The notes under the pieces: generated by a model
What the model saw: the letters and a program-made list of their open reading frames with translations, nothing else
What the model was told of the DNA's origin: nothing
Database searches by the model: none
Shown: one piece after another, positions 63,372-64,000 of the stretch
How positions within the stretch are numbered: the first letter of the stretch is position 1
Layout: every line of letters begins with the position of its first letter
Made by a program: the position numbers and the translations under genes
Source: Pontibacter diazotrophicus
GTDB taxonomy: Bacteria > Bacteroidota > Bacteroidia > Cytophagales > Hymenobacteraceae
Direction: 5' to 3'
NCBI RefSeq assembly: GCF_003367245.1
Contig: NZ_QRGR01000003.1
Location: 1-64,000 of the forward strand
DNA length: 64,000 bases

Positions 63372-64000
63372 ATGAAAAAAGTATTACTGGCAGGTGCCAC
63401 CGGGCACCTGGGGCAGCACCTGCTGCGGGAGCTTCAGCTGCAGGGACATACTGTAACAGTGCTGGCACGATCTGCCGCCAGGGCCGCAGCACTCTCTCCT
63501 GCCCCACATGCTGTATTGCTGGCCGATGCCACCCTGCCGGAGCAGCTAAATGGTTGCTGCAAGGGAATAGATATCGTTGTTTCAGCAATTGGGAAAAGTA
63601 TAAGCTTGAAGAATAAAAGCCAGGGCAGTTTCCAGGACATTGATTTCGGCGCCAATTATAACCTGCTTCAAGAGGCAAAACAGGCGGGCGTGCAGCAGTT
63701 TGTTTACATCTCGGCGTTTAAGGCGGAGCAGTATCCGGAGCTGGCTTACTTCAAAGCCCATGCTGACTTTTCTGATGAGTTAAGGAAGTCTGGCATCAGC
63801 TACAGCATTCTTCAGCCGACAGCGCTGTTTTCTGCTTTCGATGAAGTGGTGGAAATGGCCCGAAAAGGAATGATAGGCTCTTTGGGAGACGGCCATTATA
63901 AAACGAATCCGGTATTTGAAGGAGATCTCGCAAAAGTGGCTGTGCAATGTATAGGGCAAGCAGCCGCAACAATACCAATCGGAGGCAAAAAACTCTACAG
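63372..64000 (+). CDS. NAD(P)-binding SDR-family protein, truncated by window edge
   Basis: At least 209 residues, continuing past the window. MKKVLLAGATGHLGQHLLREL carries the GxxGxxG NAD-binding motif at residues 8-14, followed by VVSAIGKSI and VYISAFKAE. Matches atypical SDRs (NmrA/SDR_a5-like) that reduce or bind NAD(P). Divergent from the T9SS plug gene, sharing a 162-bp promoter region. Confidence 0.88.
   Translation, partial: MKKVLLAGATGHLGQHLLRELQLQGHTVTVLARSAARAAALSPAPHAVLLADATLPEQLNGCCKGIDIVVSAIGKSISLKNKSQGSFQDIDFGANYNLLQEAKQAGVQQFVYISAFKAEQYPELAYFKAHADFSDELRKSGISYSILQPTALFSAFDEVVEMARKGMIGSLGDGHYKTNPVFEGDLAKVAVQCIGQAAATIPIGGKKLY

Overview
The window looks like chromosome of a Bacteroidota member, most likely Cytophagales/Hymenobacteraceae (Pontibacter-like). 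Evidence is an 879-residue protein with a type IX secretion (T9SS) C-terminal sorting domain, a T9SS plug lipoprotein, many families largely confined to Bacteroidota (DUF4920, DUF4296, DUF3822, DUF6340, DUF3276/PUR, Bat proteins), TAnnTTTG-type -7 promoter elements and few recognisable Shine-Dalgarno sequences. The genus is inference. No rRNA, tRNA, insertion sequence, prophage or CRISPR array was recognised.

Layout. 1-4.6 kb: a heme-copper oxidase subunit III-like protein, two secreted/lipoproteins and NAD-dependent DNA ligase. 5.2-8.1 kb: a LytS-type sensor kinase with its LytTR regulator, then a DapA-family aldolase. 8.3-14.4 kb: a co-directional membrane-protein run (DedA, Kup potassium transporter, UPF0104 protein, APC permease). 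14.8-17.7 kb: a cluster of four intrinsically disordered proteins, three of them Tyr/Arg/Asn/Asp-rich and almost free of Lys, bounded by very long perfect hairpins, one a 60-bp perfect palindrome. 18.5-20.8 kb: two NAD(P)-dependent oxidoreductases. 21.2-23.8 kb: efp-accB-accC. 23.9-31.9 kb: lipoproteins, an esterase, DUF3109, a Sel1/ankyrin protein, PcrA/UvrD helicase and DUF4296. 31.9-34.8 kb: a Bat-type operon. 35-47 kb: mostly housekeeping genes (YggS, GDPD, RecD-like helicase, cold-shock protein, thioesterase, two NUDIX proteins, coaD, pyrE, phosphodiesterase, threonine aldolase). 47.5-50.7 kb: a nitrogen unit (P-II, Amt, outer-membrane barrel). 50.9-58.1 kb: AlkA-like glycosylase, second DUF58, RlpA, PUR protein, YchF, T9SS cargo. 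58.2-63.2 kb: a GH5 glycosidase, then three AT-rich genes each followed at once by a 61-62 nt structured repeat, then the T9SS plug gene. An NAD-binding SDR gene runs off the right edge.

Functional groupings: EF-P with the two acetyl-CoA carboxylase subunits is a growth-linked unit. P-II, Amt and the barrel form an ammonium-uptake unit with its own upstream repeats. A T9SS plug gene and a T9SS substrate are both present, so at least one secreted product likely uses that pathway.

Most unusual signals: (1) the gene-plus-repeat array at 59.2-61.9 kb, which resembles gene cassettes but lacks a canonical integron core site; (2) the disordered-protein cluster; (3) several intergenic regions whose two ends, at the stop codon of one gene and near the start codon of the next, carry imperfect complementary copies of degenerate short-word repeats.
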